A DNA stretch of 64,000 nt from JACRLW01 sp050181465 (GTDB lineage Bacteria; Planctomycetota; UBA1135; UBA2386), in the NCBI GenBank assembly GCA_050181465.1, contig JBFXDD010000024.1, forward strand, positions 13,457 to 77,456, given 5' to 3'. The notes below the pieces were generated by a model that worked only from the letters and a program-made list of their open reading frames with translations, was not told the DNA's origin and did no database searches. Both the position numbers and the translations under genes were made by a program. Of this stretch, positions 10,286 through 20,611 are shown one piece after another (within the stretch, counting starts at the first letter, position 1; the number at the start of each line of letters is the position of its first letter).

Positions 10286-10432
10286 CCCGCGCGGCGCGGC
10301 GCGCCCGCTCTCCGCGCCCCCGCCCGAATCTTGAAGACTGGCAGCCGTCTCCCGGCCCTGCTAGCATGCGCGCCCTCGAGCGGTTCGCCGTCTCGAAGGT
10401 TCTTTGCGTCACTCCTCTGGTCGTTTCGACAT

Positions 10433-10504
10433 GCGGGCGTAGCTCAGTGGTAGAGCGCTAGCTTCCCAAGCTGGATGTCGAGGGTTCGAACCCCTTCGCC
10501 CGCT
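10433..10504 (+). tRNA. tRNA-Gly (anticodon CCC)
   Basis: A complete cloverleaf is visible. The 7-bp acceptor stem is GCGGGCG at 10433-10439 with CGCCCGC at 10497-10503, and the discriminator is T at 10504. The D-arm has AGCTCAGTGGTAGAGC. The anticodon stem CTAGC/GCTGG (with a G-T pair) holds the loop TTCCCAA, which reads CCC for glycine. The T-arm is GAGGG-TTCGAAC-CCCTT, and the short variable loop is class I. CCA is not encoded. It lies about 330 bp from the 3' end of the BREX gene cluster; tRNA 3' ends are common integration sites, but no second copy of its 3' end was seen near 37-38 kb. Confidence 0.95.
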
Positions 10505-10836
10505 TTCTTTTTCTTGTGCGGGACCGGCGCGCGGTCGCGCGGTTCGAGGTGTGGCGTCGGTTGCGACGCCGGCGGATGTGAGCATGCTTGGAAGGTGCGA
10601 CGGAAGCGCCAAGGGGGACCGGTGATGCGTCGACGACAAACGTGTCTTGGTTCCGAATACTCTCACGCCCTGGCCGGGCCCCGGTGAGTCTCCGAACGAT
10701 GATGACTCAGCCGACGGATTCGTTGCCCGGCTGAACCGCGCTGCTCCTGGGGTGCACGACCAACCTGCCAGGCCGAGAGCGATCTCAGGCTGCGTCGCAA
10801 CGAATCGCCTTCATGCTGTGTCGTTGGATCGACTCA
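10505..10836. other. Intergenic region between tRNA-Gly and brxHI
   Basis: 332 bases without a convincing gene. It starts with a pyrimidine-rich run (TTTCTTTTTCTT). Two short perfect hairpins follow: GACCG-N5-CGGTC at about 10522-10536, and GGCGTCG-GTTG-CGACGCC at 10553-10570. These could end tRNA transcription, though no T-tract follows the second. The right part may hold the end of the brxHI transcript; I see no clear terminator for it. A 103-codon plus-strand ORF from 10647 runs into the end of brxHI in antisense and looks spurious. Confidence 0.45.
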
Positions 10837-12936
10837 TCATCGCAGAGCGATCTCTCGGAGTGGCTCGGAGACAACCGCGCACCGGGCTCGTTCATCGCTC
10901 GATCGTCCACGCAGTAGGCTCGCTGCCATGTCCTCAGGCAAGCACTGATGGAACTTGAGACCGAGAATCGCTTGCTCCGATGTCTCACCGATGCCCGCGG
11001 TCCCGGTCGCCTCGCCGAGTCGCTTTCGCAGCTGACCTGCATCCGCACCGCGAATCAGGGGAACCGCTAGGTTATCGCGAACCTGAGGAGCCACGGCGAG
11101 GTCGCCCAAAGCCTGGGCCAACATCGCGTTGGCCCGCAGTCCCGCGAACGTCCACCAACGGCACTGGCCGTCCCTGCCGTGCACAATCGCCGTACCTCGT
11201 TCGTCGACCCAGCTCATCTCACCGCGCAACTCATCGAGCTTGGCGACCGCGCGCTGTGACGGCGTCCCTTTCAATCGTCCGGTTGCCAGCACTCTTCGGA
11301 TGGCACGAGCGTGTTCGAAGTGCAGACTCAGACTCCCGCCGCACCACCGCGACCGACCACCAGCCGCCGCGGGCGCCACGTAGGCACGACGATGGGTCCA
11401 GTCGACGCTGCTCACCTGCCAACTCCGACCGGCCAGCAGCAGGGTGACACCATCGGCTGGCTTGCTCAACAAGAAGCTCGACTCGTGGACCAGCCCCAAC
11501 TCCGTCCTGCCGTGGAGCACGGTGAACAGAGGCGGGCTCGTAAACACCGAGAACAGCTCCATGAAGTTTCGGTATCCGAACTGCTTCTCACCCTCCGCGC
11601 CGAACCAGATCTTGCCTTGGTCCTCGTGCAGGATGCCGCTGCCCAGCATGTGGTCGAGAATGCGCAGCGCCTCTTCACGCATCTCCGCAAAACAGGGGAT
11701 ATCGCCAATCCAGTCATGCCAGTCGTCGCGAGCGATCCCTCCGGTCTGGATCGCCAACGCCATCATCTGCTGCGCCAGGAGATGGAACGGCCTCGATGGC
11801 GGCTCCACGGGCTCGACGTAGCCTGCAGCCCAGAGATCGAGCAAGCCCGCGGCCTGCAGGAATGCATCGTCGCTGGTGGTCAAGAAGAGGCAGTTCCTAG
11901 TCGTGCCGGGGCGCCTACCGGTTCTCCCAAGTCTCTGCAGCAGCGAGGCCACACTTCCCGGTGCATCGACCTGGATCACTCGGTCGAGGTCACCGACGTC
12001 GATTCCCAGCTCCAGAGTGCTGGTGGCCACGATGACGCAGTCACTGCCCTCAGCGAACGCCATCTCTGCGCGGCGCCGCTCGTCCAGACTCACAGAAGAG
12101 TGACTGACGAAGGTCTGCACACCTAGTGCCCGCAGAGACGAAGCCAACTGTTCGACCCGCGCCCGACTATCCAGGAACACCAGTCGCTTCTCGCCGCGAT
12201 GCAATCGGCTGATCACCGCAGCTGCGTTCTCCAACGTGCTGACGTGATCCAGCCGGATCTCGGGAACCAGCCCACCTGACGACGGAAGCGAGATCACCCT
12301 CCTACTCCCGGGGGCATGGCCCGCGAGCCACGCGAGCAAGCTATCTGGGTTGCCGATCGTCGCGGATAGTCCGATCCGCTGCGGGAACCGACCGGCGATC
12401 CGAGCGACGCGCTCGATCACTGCCAGCAGATGCCAGCCTCGGTCGTCGCCGGCAAACGCGTGCAGCTCGTCCACGATGACAACGCGGACGTTGCCAAAGA
12501 CCGCCCGAGGATCACTGAGCCTGCTAGTGAGCAGGACCTCGATCGACTCCGGGGTCGTGAGCAGCACATCTGGGGGTTCTCTGCGGATCGTCTGCTTCTC
12601 GCGATCCGTGACATCCCCGTGCCACAGCGCCACGGTGCGACCCACCCATCCGCAGTACTGCTGCAATCGCACGTGCAGGTTGTTGAGCAGCGCCTTGATG
12701 GGACACACGTACAGCACCGACAGCCCGCTCCACTCCTCCTGTAGCATGCGCGACAACACCGGGAAGAATGCAGCTTCAGTCTTCCCACCAGCCGTCGGTG
12801 CCAGCAAGAGCGCATGCTCTCCCGCGAGCAGCGGATCGATCGCCGCTTCCTGGAGCGGCCTCAGCTGCCGCCAACCGAGCGCGTTGACGATGTGGTGCTG
12901 GAGCGCCGAGTGAAGGTGGGCGAAGGACTCGCTCAT
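10837..12936 (-). CDS. brxHI: BREX-2 Lhr-like DEAD/DEAH-box helicase BrxHI
   Basis: 699 residues, superfamily 2 helicase. Walker A A-P-T-A-G-G-K-T lies at 46-53 and motif II D-E-L-H at 156-159. Motif III-like S-A-T follows, and the second RecA-like domain carries a Q-R-L-G-R-T-G-R motif VI. The C-terminal third resembles Lhr-core accessory domains. BrxHI is the helicase of BREX type 2 systems and usually the last gene of the locus, as here. It starts 8 bp after the brxD stop and is probably co-transcribed. It likely remodels DNA or DNA-protein complexes during phage exclusion; its precise step is not established. The family call rests on motifs plus position downstream of brxD. Confidence 0.85.
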   Translation of the reverse strand: MSESFAHLHSALQHHIVNALGWRQLRPLQEAAIDPLLAGEHALLLAPTAGGKTEAAFFPVLSRMLQEEWSGLSVLYVCPIKALLNNLHVRLQQYCGWVGRTVALWHGDVTDREKQTIRREPPDVLLTTPESIEVLLTSRLSDPRAVFGNVRVVIVDELHAFAGDDRGWHLLAVIERVARIAGRFPQRIGLSATIGNPDSLLAWLAGHAPGSRRVISLPSSGGLVPEIRLDHVSTLENAAAVISRLHRGEKRLVFLDSRARVEQLASSLRALGVQTFVSHSSVSLDERRRAEMAFAEGSDCVIVATSTLELGIDVGDLDRVIQVDAPGSVASLLQRLGRTGRRPGTTRNCLFLTTSDDAFLQAAGLLDLWAAGYVEPVEPPSRPFHLLAQQMMALAIQTGGIARDDWHDWIGDIPCFAEMREEALRILDHMLGSGILHEDQGKIWFGAEGEKQFGYRNFMELFSVFTSPPLFTVLHGRTELGLVHESSFLLSKPADGVTLLLAGRSWQVSSVDWTHRRAYVAPAAAGGRSRWCGGSLSLHFEHARAIRRVLATGRLKGTPSQRAVAKLDELRGEMSWVDERGTAIVHGRDGQCRWWTFAGLRANAMLAQALGDLAVAPQVRDNLAVPLIRGADAGQLRKRLGEATGTAGIGETSEQAILGLKFHQCLPEDMAASLLRGRSSDERARCAVVSEPLREIALR

Positions 12937-12944
12937 GACCGAAA

Positions 12945-14261
12945 CTAGGGCAACTCGATGTCGTCGGGATCGGCGGCGCCGCGCGCAGCTCGCTCGGTGA
13001 TCGTCAGCTCGGCTTCCTTAACGTCGAGGTTGCCATGCCGGAGAGGATCGAAGTCGGCGTGCTGGTCAACCTTGTCCAAGATCTCGACGACGAGCTTCTT
13101 CAGGTAGATGCGGGGGGCCACCCCGACCTTGCCACCAAGATGGCCAGTCACGGTCCTGGCGAGCTGTGCGACACAGGCATCGTCGACACGTTGGCGCACC
13201 CGGTCAGCGTTCGCCGTGCCCGATGCGAATAGGTCCCGCACGCGGCATCCAACCTGCTGCAACAACTCCAGGTCGAAACCCGGCAAACGCACCTGCGGCG
13301 CACGCGCGTTGTCGAACCGAGCTTCCCCACCGAAGTCCACATGCAGGCGTTGCGCCAACGGCGGTAATCGCTGAACCCCCTGGGGCCCTTCGAAGAATGC
13401 CGTCGTGCCCGTGATCAACACGTAGAGTCCTGGAAAACGCCCGCTGTCCACCTCATCGATCAGCTGCCGCAGCGCATTCAGGCTCTTCTCGCGCACATCG
13501 CTGCGCACTCGCTGCAGCGTCTCCACTTCATCGAGGACGAATACCAGCCCTGGTCGACCACTGTCGCGCAACATCACCAGGAGCCCTTGCAAGAAGCTCA
13601 GGGCACCGAAGTGATCGACGTCGCCCTTGATCATCGCGCGTCGCTTCACGTCCGCACCCACGTTGGGTTGCCCCCCGAGCCAGGCCAGCAGGCCGTCCGC
13701 GATTCCGGTCTCCCCCGCGACGACTGCTTGCCGGTACGCGCGCAAGGCAGCAGCGAACGAAGGGGCCGATCGGGTGATCAGGGCCAACCGCTTCTCCATC
13801 AGTTCCGTGACGCGAGCGTTCAGGCCAGGAGCGTCACTTTCGCTAACCGATCCTTCGGCGAGCACATCCTGCTCCAGAGTGAAGAACCAACCATCGACGA
13901 TCGACGGCCACGCGCCCGACTGTGTGTCGCTCGTGCGAAGCCGCTCGATCAAGCGCCGATAGACAGTCTCGAGCCGGTGCAGGGGTGTTTCCGTCTCCGA
14001 CACCTGGACCTCGGCGGTCGCGAAGCCCTTCGCCAACGCTCGCTCCTGCAGCCAGCGTGTGAAGAACGTCTTGCCGCTGCCATATTCGCCGCGCACCGCT
14101 TTGAAGGACGCTCCACCGCGGGCCACCGTCTTCAGTTCCTCATCGAACGCCTCCTCGAATCGATCGAGTCCCACCGCCAGCGCATCGAGGCTGCGTTGCG
14201 GCACTGTTCCACGCCTCAGCGCGTCCAAGATTTCCTGCCGACGCTGCACACTGACGGTCAT
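12945..14261 (-). CDS. brxD: BREX-2 ATP-binding protein BrxD
   Basis: 438 residues, a P-loop ATPase of the BrxD type. Walker A G-E-Y-G-S-G-K-T lies at 58-65. A Walker B strand ending in F-V-L-D-E-V-E is followed by an arginine-rich sensor region and a likely winged-helix C-terminus. The ATG overlaps the pglZ stop (ATGA, 14258-14261), so translation is coupled. In BREX type 2 loci brxD normally lies between pglZ and brxHI, exactly as here. The likely role is ATP-dependent assembly or DNA loading within the BREX complex; this is known only for the system in general. No missing motif is seen. Confidence 0.85.
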   Translation of the reverse strand: MTVSVQRRQEILDALRRGTVPQRSLDALAVGLDRFEEAFDEELKTVARGGASFKAVRGEYGSGKTFFTRWLQERALAKGFATAEVQVSETETPLHRLETVYRRLIERLRTSDTQSGAWPSIVDGWFFTLEQDVLAEGSVSESDAPGLNARVTELMEKRLALITRSAPSFAAALRAYRQAVVAGETGIADGLLAWLGGQPNVGADVKRRAMIKGDVDHFGALSFLQGLLVMLRDSGRPGLVFVLDEVETLQRVRSDVREKSLNALRQLIDEVDSGRFPGLYVLITGTTAFFEGPQGVQRLPPLAQRLHVDFGGEARFDNARAPQVRLPGFDLELLQQVGCRVRDLFASGTANADRVRQRVDDACVAQLARTVTGHLGGKVGVAPRIYLKKLVVEILDKVDQHADFDPLRHGNLDVKEAELTITERAARGAADPDDIELP

Positions 14262-16915
14262 GCGCCTGTCTCCATCAGCCCGAACTGAGTCTTGAGCGTG
14301 TCCCAGTTCACTCGCACGGTGCCGGACTCTGGATCGACTTCGAGTCCTTCGGCACCGTCGACGTTGAGCACGCGGCGCATTGCAGTGAGCATGCCCTGCA
14401 CTCGGAACCTCGCGAGGTTAACCCGACTGGCCAAGGCGTCGATCGTCATGACGTCCCCGCGTTCGCTCAAGGCGCGCAGGACGAGCTGGACCTTGTCGTC
14501 GCCCGGGTAGCTGCGCAGGTGCAGTTTCTTCTGCTCCTGAAACAGGGGGGAAGCCAGCAGTGAGGCGAGTGGATCACTGGGTTCCTCAGCAAACGGCAGC
14601 ATCGGTCCCTTGTGTGCCTTACCACGTGGCGGGGCTACGCGGCTAGGCTGTGGCGACTCAACAACGACCTCGTCCCACCATGCGGGAAGGCCCGGAGGGA
14701 GTTCGACGTAGCCTGGTACGGGGATCTCGCGCCCGGCGTGGGAGAAGGCGGCCAACGGCACGACGACTTCTTGGGGACTGATTCCGCCATGGTAGCCGTT
14801 CTGACGGTTGCTCGAGTAGCGCACCGATTCCGTCCATGGCAACACCACCGTTCGCTCCTCACCCTCGACGCACACCCTGGGGCCCTGCACAAGCACTTCG
14901 CCATCGCCTAACGGCTGGCCGGAGTGGCGCCAACGCGTCCCGTCCGAGTGGGCGACGAACCGCGTGTCGTGATCCCGGACATGACCATGGTCACTCGTGA
15001 TCACCACCACGCGCCCGGTCTGCGCCGCGAGATCCAGCAGCGCCACGAGCGACTTGATGCGCTCGACGTCCCACGGTGCAGCATCCTCACTGCCCTTGCC
15101 CAGCCAATCGTCCACCGCGTTGAGAACGACACCCACGACGCGCGACCTGCTCCGCAGCACGTCCTCGACCTCGGGCTCAACTCCGAGTCGATCGCCGGAA
15201 AGCGTGCCCTTGTGGATCAGGCGCGGCCTGGTTCCGCCAACCTGAAGCACCTGGAGTGACTCGAACGCCACGCGCTCTTGTTCCTGGCTACCGCGCCGGA
15301 TAGTCCCTGACAGGAGGCTCGCCCGGGAAACCGCCGTCACCGTCGGGAATGCGGCGACCCCGTACCGGCGCTGGCCACGATCCTCCGCATGCGTCGGCCC
15401 AATTTCGAGCCATCCGAGCCGCGGCAGACTGGCCGCAATCTCATGGAACACCGAGAGGCTCATGCCATCCATCACCAACAGGAGAACGGGTGCATGCTCC
15501 GCAATCGGCCGCACGACTTCCGTGAGCACCTGCTCCAGTGGGACGACATCCGGGAAGGCACTGGGAGCCTTGCTCCATGCGGCACAGGACTGCGCGAACC
15601 GTCGATTCCACTGTTCGCGACGCTCCTGCACGGCACGCCACAGCGAACGAAGGGCCTTCTGCAGCGCAACGTGCGGATAGCCGAACGTAGTCTGTTCACG
15701 GGCCCAATCGACGAAGCTGCCGTCGCGGGCGTAGCCAAGTGCCGCCGCCCGGAAGTCCATCGCGTCCTCTGCCGCTGGGCGCTGGCGCAACCACCGCAGC
15801 AGGCGCACTGCCATGGTCACCGCGGAGGGAATCGCGCGCCCTCGCTCGAGAATCGCCAGCTCGTGCCCGGCCACCAGATCGGCGGCCCGCTGGACCTGCG
15901 CCAAATCAGAGGCCCCACTCGAGAGCGCCTGTTCGAGCTCGGTGGCGAATCTCTCCTCCCGCTGCCGCAGCGCCACTTGAAGGAACCGACTCTCGTACGC
16001 GATCTCTGCAGCGCCGAGGCTCTCGGCCAACTCGTCAGCTGCCGCGAGTACGGGTTGCCGAGTCTTGATCTGGTCCGGCACCAAGCGCTGCCGGAAGAGG
16101 TCCTCCGCTGCATCCGCCCAGGGGCCGATCTCTGCGATCGACAGTCGTCGATTGCCCACGAAGCGCTCTGCGCGTGCCAACGCCTCGCGCTGAACCGAGC
16201 CCTGGGCGCCACCGTCGACAATCAGGCGGAACACTAGTCCCAAGGGCAATGCCTGCGCACCGTAGCCGGCTGCAACACAGTCGATCACGGCACCCCCTGC
16301 CTTGCCGACGGTGTCCTCGACCCATCTGCGGACCTGTTCGCGCAGGCGCTCCTCGCGCTCGACAAACCTCGCGGCATCGGGCTGCTGCCCCCACGCCAGC
16401 AGGTCACGCAGGTCCGTCACTCCACGCGCCATGCCGAGGCGTCGGAAGATCACCTGCTTGACCGTCTCCACGTCCAACACCGTCCCTGCTACCAGGGCTG
16501 TGCGCTGTTCGACCGTGGCGGCGACGAGTTCATCGCGAAGCCACGCCTCATGCGGCACGCCCGGCCCGAGTCGCGTCGCCTGGAACAACTCGCGCACCGT
16601 TTGCCATGGATCGACGGGCTGGAAGCGATTCCGGAACACTCGCGCCTGCACATCCGCGCCCAACGCCTGCTCGGAGCAGTTCGTCACAACCACCAGACGA
16701 GGTCCATCGCTAACCAAGGCGGCCAGCTGTTCGCGAACCGCGAGCGGCGATGCGCAGAACACGACACGGAAGACCTCATCACCGACGCGCACCTGCTCCG
16801 GCCCAACCCAACCCTCACCAAGCAATCCGATGCACCGTTTGGCGCTGCCATCCTCGGCGAGCCGCTTCTGGATCGTGGCCAGCTTGGCCTTGAGGACCGG
16901 CTCGGTAAGGGTCAT
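14258..16915 (-). CDS. pglZ: BREX-2 alkaline-phosphatase-superfamily protein PglZ
   Basis: 885 residues from the ATG at 16915, chosen because it forms an ATGA overlap with the pglY stop; a longer start at 16945 lies inside pglY. The central PglZ domain carries V-M-D-G-M-S with D483, a metal ligand of the alkaline phosphatase fold, and the second metal site S-D-H-G-H (D642, H643, H645). A Y-H-G-G-I-S motif follows near residue 700. A basic linker and a likely winged-helix C-terminus end the protein. PglZ is, with PglX, the hallmark of BREX. Its catalytic residues look intact. Confidence 0.9.
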   Translation of the reverse strand: MTLTEPVLKAKLATIQKRLAEDGSAKRCIGLLGEGWVGPEQVRVGDEVFRVVFCASPLAVREQLAALVSDGPRLVVVTNCSEQALGADVQARVFRNRFQPVDPWQTVRELFQATRLGPGVPHEAWLRDELVAATVEQRTALVAGTVLDVETVKQVIFRRLGMARGVTDLRDLLAWGQQPDAARFVEREERLREQVRRWVEDTVGKAGGAVIDCVAAGYGAQALPLGLVFRLIVDGGAQGSVQREALARAERFVGNRRLSIAEIGPWADAAEDLFRQRLVPDQIKTRQPVLAAADELAESLGAAEIAYESRFLQVALRQREERFATELEQALSSGASDLAQVQRAADLVAGHELAILERGRAIPSAVTMAVRLLRWLRQRPAAEDAMDFRAAALGYARDGSFVDWAREQTTFGYPHVALQKALRSLWRAVQERREQWNRRFAQSCAAWSKAPSAFPDVVPLEQVLTEVVRPIAEHAPVLLLVMDGMSLSVFHEIAASLPRLGWLEIGPTHAEDRGQRRYGVAAFPTVTAVSRASLLSGTIRRGSQEQERVAFESLQVLQVGGTRPRLIHKGTLSGDRLGVEPEVEDVLRSRSRVVGVVLNAVDDWLGKGSEDAAPWDVERIKSLVALLDLAAQTGRVVVITSDHGHVRDHDTRFVAHSDGTRWRHSGQPLGDGEVLVQGPRVCVEGEERTVVLPWTESVRYSSNRQNGYHGGISPQEVVVPLAAFSHAGREIPVPGYVELPPGLPAWWDEVVVESPQPSRVAPPRGKAHKGPMLPFAEEPSDPLASLLASPLFQEQKKLHLRSYPGDDKVQLVLRALSERGDVMTIDALASRVNLARFRVQGMLTAMRRVLNVDGAEGLEVDPESGTVRVNWDTLKTQFGLMETGA

Positions 16916-19900
16916 GCCGAACCGTCCTTCTCCTCGATGCGCCAACTGAGATGAGCAACGCGGCCATTACCCTGCAGCTTGCGTTCGAGAGCTGCTAGCA
17001 GATCCCGCAAACCGGCCGCCGACAGGTCGCCACGCTCACCAGCCTCCACGACGCGCGCGCCGACGGCCGTCGAGGGAGGCGGAGCATTCGGCAAGGAAGG
17101 AGACAGTGGAGTCACGCCACCCAGCGTCGTCACCGGCGGTGCCTGGTGAAGCGCCTGCCGGATCAGAGCACTGGCTTCGGTCTCGAGAGCGCGGAGTGCT
17201 GGAGCCAAGGGCTCAGCCAGCTCGTCTCCGGACACGGCCGCCACGACCTTCGAACGCAAGTCCCGGGCAGCGCCCGCTTGATTCCCGCCGAGACCCCACG
17301 CGTTCTCGAGCGTCTCCCACCGCGTCTGCTGCAGAACCTGCCGCACCGGCTCCGCCTGCTTGAGGCTCACACCCATCGCCTCCCAGGAGCCGGGTGTGGA
17401 CGCTGCCGCTAGTCGCTCGACGAACAAGTCGTCCGTGGCTCGTTCCAAGGCGTCGCACAACGTGGCGACTGCGGTCGCCATGTTCCAGCGCGGAGCGTCG
17501 TTCGGGTTCATCCCCAGCGACTGCAGCCGAGCCCTGAGATCGCCGACGAGCTGCCTCGCACTTGCTGCCCGTTGCTTCAGCTCGAACCGCACCTTCTCGA
17601 TCAGATCGCCGACGTTGCTTGCGCTGAGCAACCGCCCCACCACCACACCGAAAGTCCTCTGCGCGCGATCCAGAGCTCGCTGCCATTGCGCCTCGCTCGG
17701 CAACGGTTGCTCCCGCAGCTCGAGCGCATCGTCTAATCGGTCGTCTATGCCCACGCTGACTCCGCCACCGTGCTGGAAGAACCGGCGGTTGGTCAGCTCG
17801 GCGTAAGTGAGGATCAACAAATTCTGGACCTCGGCAGGCAAGCCACGCGCCTCGGGCCGGTCAGTCCACGCGCGCAGGCGACTGACCGTGATCGGTTCCC
17901 CACGCTGCAAGGCTGCCTGGCGATCGAAGTGCGATCGCCAGTACTCGCCGAGGACGATCGCATCCTCCCCCATCGTCGCCAGCTCGAGCGGCTCGACTAC
18001 GGCCTTGACCTCACGTCGCGAGTTGGGATCGACGACTGCGCGATGCATCGGTTCGCGAGCGGCCCGCTGCACCCATTCGAACACCCTCCGTAGGACCGCC
18101 CCCTTGATCTCGAGATCGAACACCGGGTGCCTCGGGTACTCGATCGCGAGCATCTGGTCGGCCAGCTTCACCATCGCCACGCGGAGGTTGGGGGCCACCG
18201 GCCGGTTCATCGTGCACTGGGCCGCATGCAGGCACTGGAAGCGCTCGGCGACTTCGAGCGACGGGCCGAGCATGCCCGGCTTCTCCTCCTGGATGCCGTA
18301 GGCCATCTCGAGCGCCTGCACGACCCGTGCGCGAAGTTGGCTCTGTTGGCTCCTCAGCAGCGACTCTGCCTGCGCGCGCTCTGCCGGCGGGAGGTGCGAT
18401 GCGTGATCGGCGAAGCGCTGCGAGTTCTGCAACACGTAGTCGAGCGCGACCAGGACCCCGAGGTCCGACATGCGGTCGCGAGATAGGAACGCCGGGACCC
18501 AGCAGACGGTCTTGGTGTTCTCGCGTTGCCGAAATGATTCGAGCTTCTGTAGGTCCTCGTCTGGGGTGTGCCCCTCGTCGAACGGGTAGTCGATGACGAT
18601 GCGCCAATCGCCACCGGACGCGCGCAGGGACTCGGCGGGCAGCTCTCTCACGTTGCCATACACCACTTGCACCGTGCGCCGCGTGCCACGCCACACGAAT
18701 CGGTAATCCGACCACAGCTCGTCCTTCACCTCGATGGCCATCTCGGCGAAGAGCACCTCGCGGATCTTCGCCTTGCGGTTCCCGACGTTGTCGACGCTCT
18801 GGCGAGCCTTCTGCAGGATGCTCTCGGTGTCGACGCCGATGATCGCCAGTGTGATCGTCGGATTCGCCTGATCTCCCTGGAGCCGCAGCTCACCGACGTC
18901 CGCCGACCAGTTCTTCAGCTTGGTGAGCACCAAGCTGGTCTCTTGACCCGGAATCGGGGCACGGATCGTGCCGTGATTCAGGGCCACCAGGCGTCCAGCC
19001 GTCATGTTCTTCAGCGGCTCGACCGAGACCAGCGCCGCCAACAGCAGCGTCTTGACCAGACGGTCATCGTTACGGAACTCCCTCCGTCTGGCATCGCCGG
19101 CCGGCAAGGCCCGCAGCTGCTCATGCGTCAGTCCGCGATCCGCCAGGATCCGCGGCTGAAGCTTCTGGTGATAGAGCTTCTTGGCGCTCTCGAAGTTCTG
19201 CCGCATCTCCGGCGTGAAGGGCTCGTCGCCGTCGGCGATCACATCGTACAGGTCGCCAAGCGGGACGAGCTGACCGAGCTCGAGGGCATCGCGCTGATCG
19301 ACGAGGAGCTGCATCAGCACCTTGATCGCGGTTCGTTCCCGCTGCAGCAGTGAGCTCGCCGCGACGAGCGTCTCGATCAGAGCTGGACTGAACGGGTAGA
19401 CGCGGCGGAACTCGCCCTCCGCGTAGTTCCCGGTCAGCAACGTATCGAAGATCTCGCGCCGAACCCGCTGGGTCTGGGCGAACGCCGAGTCGAGCTGTTG
19501 GCGCGCACTTTCGCCCTTGGTTCGCAACAGTCGCTTCTCGACGATGGCCGGCAGATTGCGGTCCTCGAGCTTGATCGTGTCGAACCGACCTCCGCCCCAG
19601 TTGATCACGTCGAGAAACCCGAGCTTCTCGGCGCCCGGGATGTGATCGCCGACGAGTTCCCTGAGATCTCGCTGACGGGCGAGCAGGGACACCAGCGGGA
19701 TCACTCGATGTACCCCCTGGCTCTCGATCAACTTCGCGAGCTTGGCGGACTCGCGGTTCACGAACTGTAGGTCCGCCGACATCGTCGCGAGCCACAAGAT
19801 CACCTCGTCCAGGAAGAACACGAGGCAGTCGTAGCCAAGGTCCTTGGCGTGCTGACAGAGGATCGGCAGGCCGACGTCGAGGCTCAGGTAACCTTCCCCG

Positions 19901-20589
19901 CCATCCGCACCGACAACCTGGTGGTAGGCCGGCAGGTAGTGAGTCACGACCGCGGAGATCAGGGCCAAGCGCTCGGGGTCGTTGGGTGCCGCCGCGCGCG
20001 CGCGCTGGTAACGATCCGCGGTCCAGGCGTCGAGAGTTCCCCACTCTCCGCTCCCGCTGCCGAGCTTCTGCAAGAACGCGTTCTCGTCGCGCCGTCGCTC
20101 CACTTCGGCTTGTTCCAGGACCTTCTCACCGAGGAAGACGGCCGGCACGGGCGCCGTCGGGTGCAGTTGGCCAGTGTGCGCAAGGTACTGCGAGAAGATC
20201 GCATGCTCGAGGCTGCGCGCCCCGATCATGTGGAACGGCACCAGCAGGAACTTCTTGCCCTCGAGCCATCGATGCGCCGCAACGACCGGCGCCAAGTCGG
20301 AATGCGAACGCACCCCCCGGTCCTGTGCCAGCAGCAGGTGGAGCACGGCCATGAAGTGGCTCTTGCCGCTGCCGAAGCTGCCGTGAAGAAACGCAGCCTT
20401 GCTCTCCTGGGTCTCGACCGCACCCCTGACTAGCTTCAAGGCTTGGCCGAAAGCTGACAGGATTTGCTCGGTGACGACGTAGTCGCGCAGCGTCGCCGCC
20501 GGATCACGGACGCCGTCGGCTAGCCTCAGGACGAAGTCGCCCTTGTGGACATGGTCGGGGATGTCGATGAGATCGCGAAGCAGGGTCAT
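16912..20589 (-). CDS. pglY: BREX-2 large ATPase PglY
   Basis: 1225 residues. A P-loop near the N-terminus, G-S-F-G-S-G-K-S-H (70-78), matches the PglY/BrxC style of large ATPase. An F-F-L-D-E-V Walker B lies near 255-265. The remaining 900 residues are largely helical, with no other motif I can name. Size and position directly upstream of pglZ are those of BREX type 2. It is expected to be cytosolic and to act with PglZ and BrxD. The fic gene ends 22 bp upstream on the same strand, so pglY may be part of a longer transcript or have a start site inside fic. Confidence 0.88.
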   Translation of the reverse strand: MTLLRDLIDIPDHVHKGDFVLRLADGVRDPAATLRDYVVTEQILSAFGQALKLVRGAVETQESKAAFLHGSFGSGKSHFMAVLHLLLAQDRGVRSHSDLAPVVAAHRWLEGKKFLLVPFHMIGARSLEHAIFSQYLAHTGQLHPTAPVPAVFLGEKVLEQAEVERRRDENAFLQKLGSGSGEWGTLDAWTADRYQRARAAAPNDPERLALISAVVTHYLPAYHQVVGADGGEGYLSLDVGLPILCQHAKDLGYDCLVFFLDEVILWLATMSADLQFVNRESAKLAKLIESQGVHRVIPLVSLLARQRDLRELVGDHIPGAEKLGFLDVINWGGGRFDTIKLEDRNLPAIVEKRLLRTKGESARQQLDSAFAQTQRVRREIFDTLLTGNYAEGEFRRVYPFSPALIETLVAASSLLQRERTAIKVLMQLLVDQRDALELGQLVPLGDLYDVIADGDEPFTPEMRQNFESAKKLYHQKLQPRILADRGLTHEQLRALPAGDARRREFRNDDRLVKTLLLAALVSVEPLKNMTAGRLVALNHGTIRAPIPGQETSLVLTKLKNWSADVGELRLQGDQANPTITLAIIGVDTESILQKARQSVDNVGNRKAKIREVLFAEMAIEVKDELWSDYRFVWRGTRRTVQVVYGNVRELPAESLRASGGDWRIVIDYPFDEGHTPDEDLQKLESFRQRENTKTVCWVPAFLSRDRMSDLGVLVALDYVLQNSQRFADHASHLPPAERAQAESLLRSQQSQLRARVVQALEMAYGIQEEKPGMLGPSLEVAERFQCLHAAQCTMNRPVAPNLRVAMVKLADQMLAIEYPRHPVFDLEIKGAVLRRVFEWVQRAAREPMHRAVVDPNSRREVKAVVEPLELATMGEDAIVLGEYWRSHFDRQAALQRGEPITVSRLRAWTDRPEARGLPAEVQNLLILTYAELTNRRFFQHGGGVSVGIDDRLDDALELREQPLPSEAQWQRALDRAQRTFGVVVGRLLSASNVGDLIEKVRFELKQRAASARQLVGDLRARLQSLGMNPNDAPRWNMATAVATLCDALERATDDLFVERLAAASTPGSWEAMGVSLKQAEPVRQVLQQTRWETLENAWGLGGNQAGAARDLRSKVVAAVSGDELAEPLAPALRALETEASALIRQALHQAPPVTTLGGVTPLSPSLPNAPPPSTAVGARVVEAGERGDLSAAGLRDLLAALERKLQGNGRVAHLSWRIEEKDGSA

Positions 20590-20611
20590 CGGTGCAGCAT
20601 GGTCCCGAGGT

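Noticed and set aside
10647..10958. 103-codon plus-strand ORF after the tRNA
   Set aside because: Runs into the 3' end of brxHI antisense and has no protein-like pattern.
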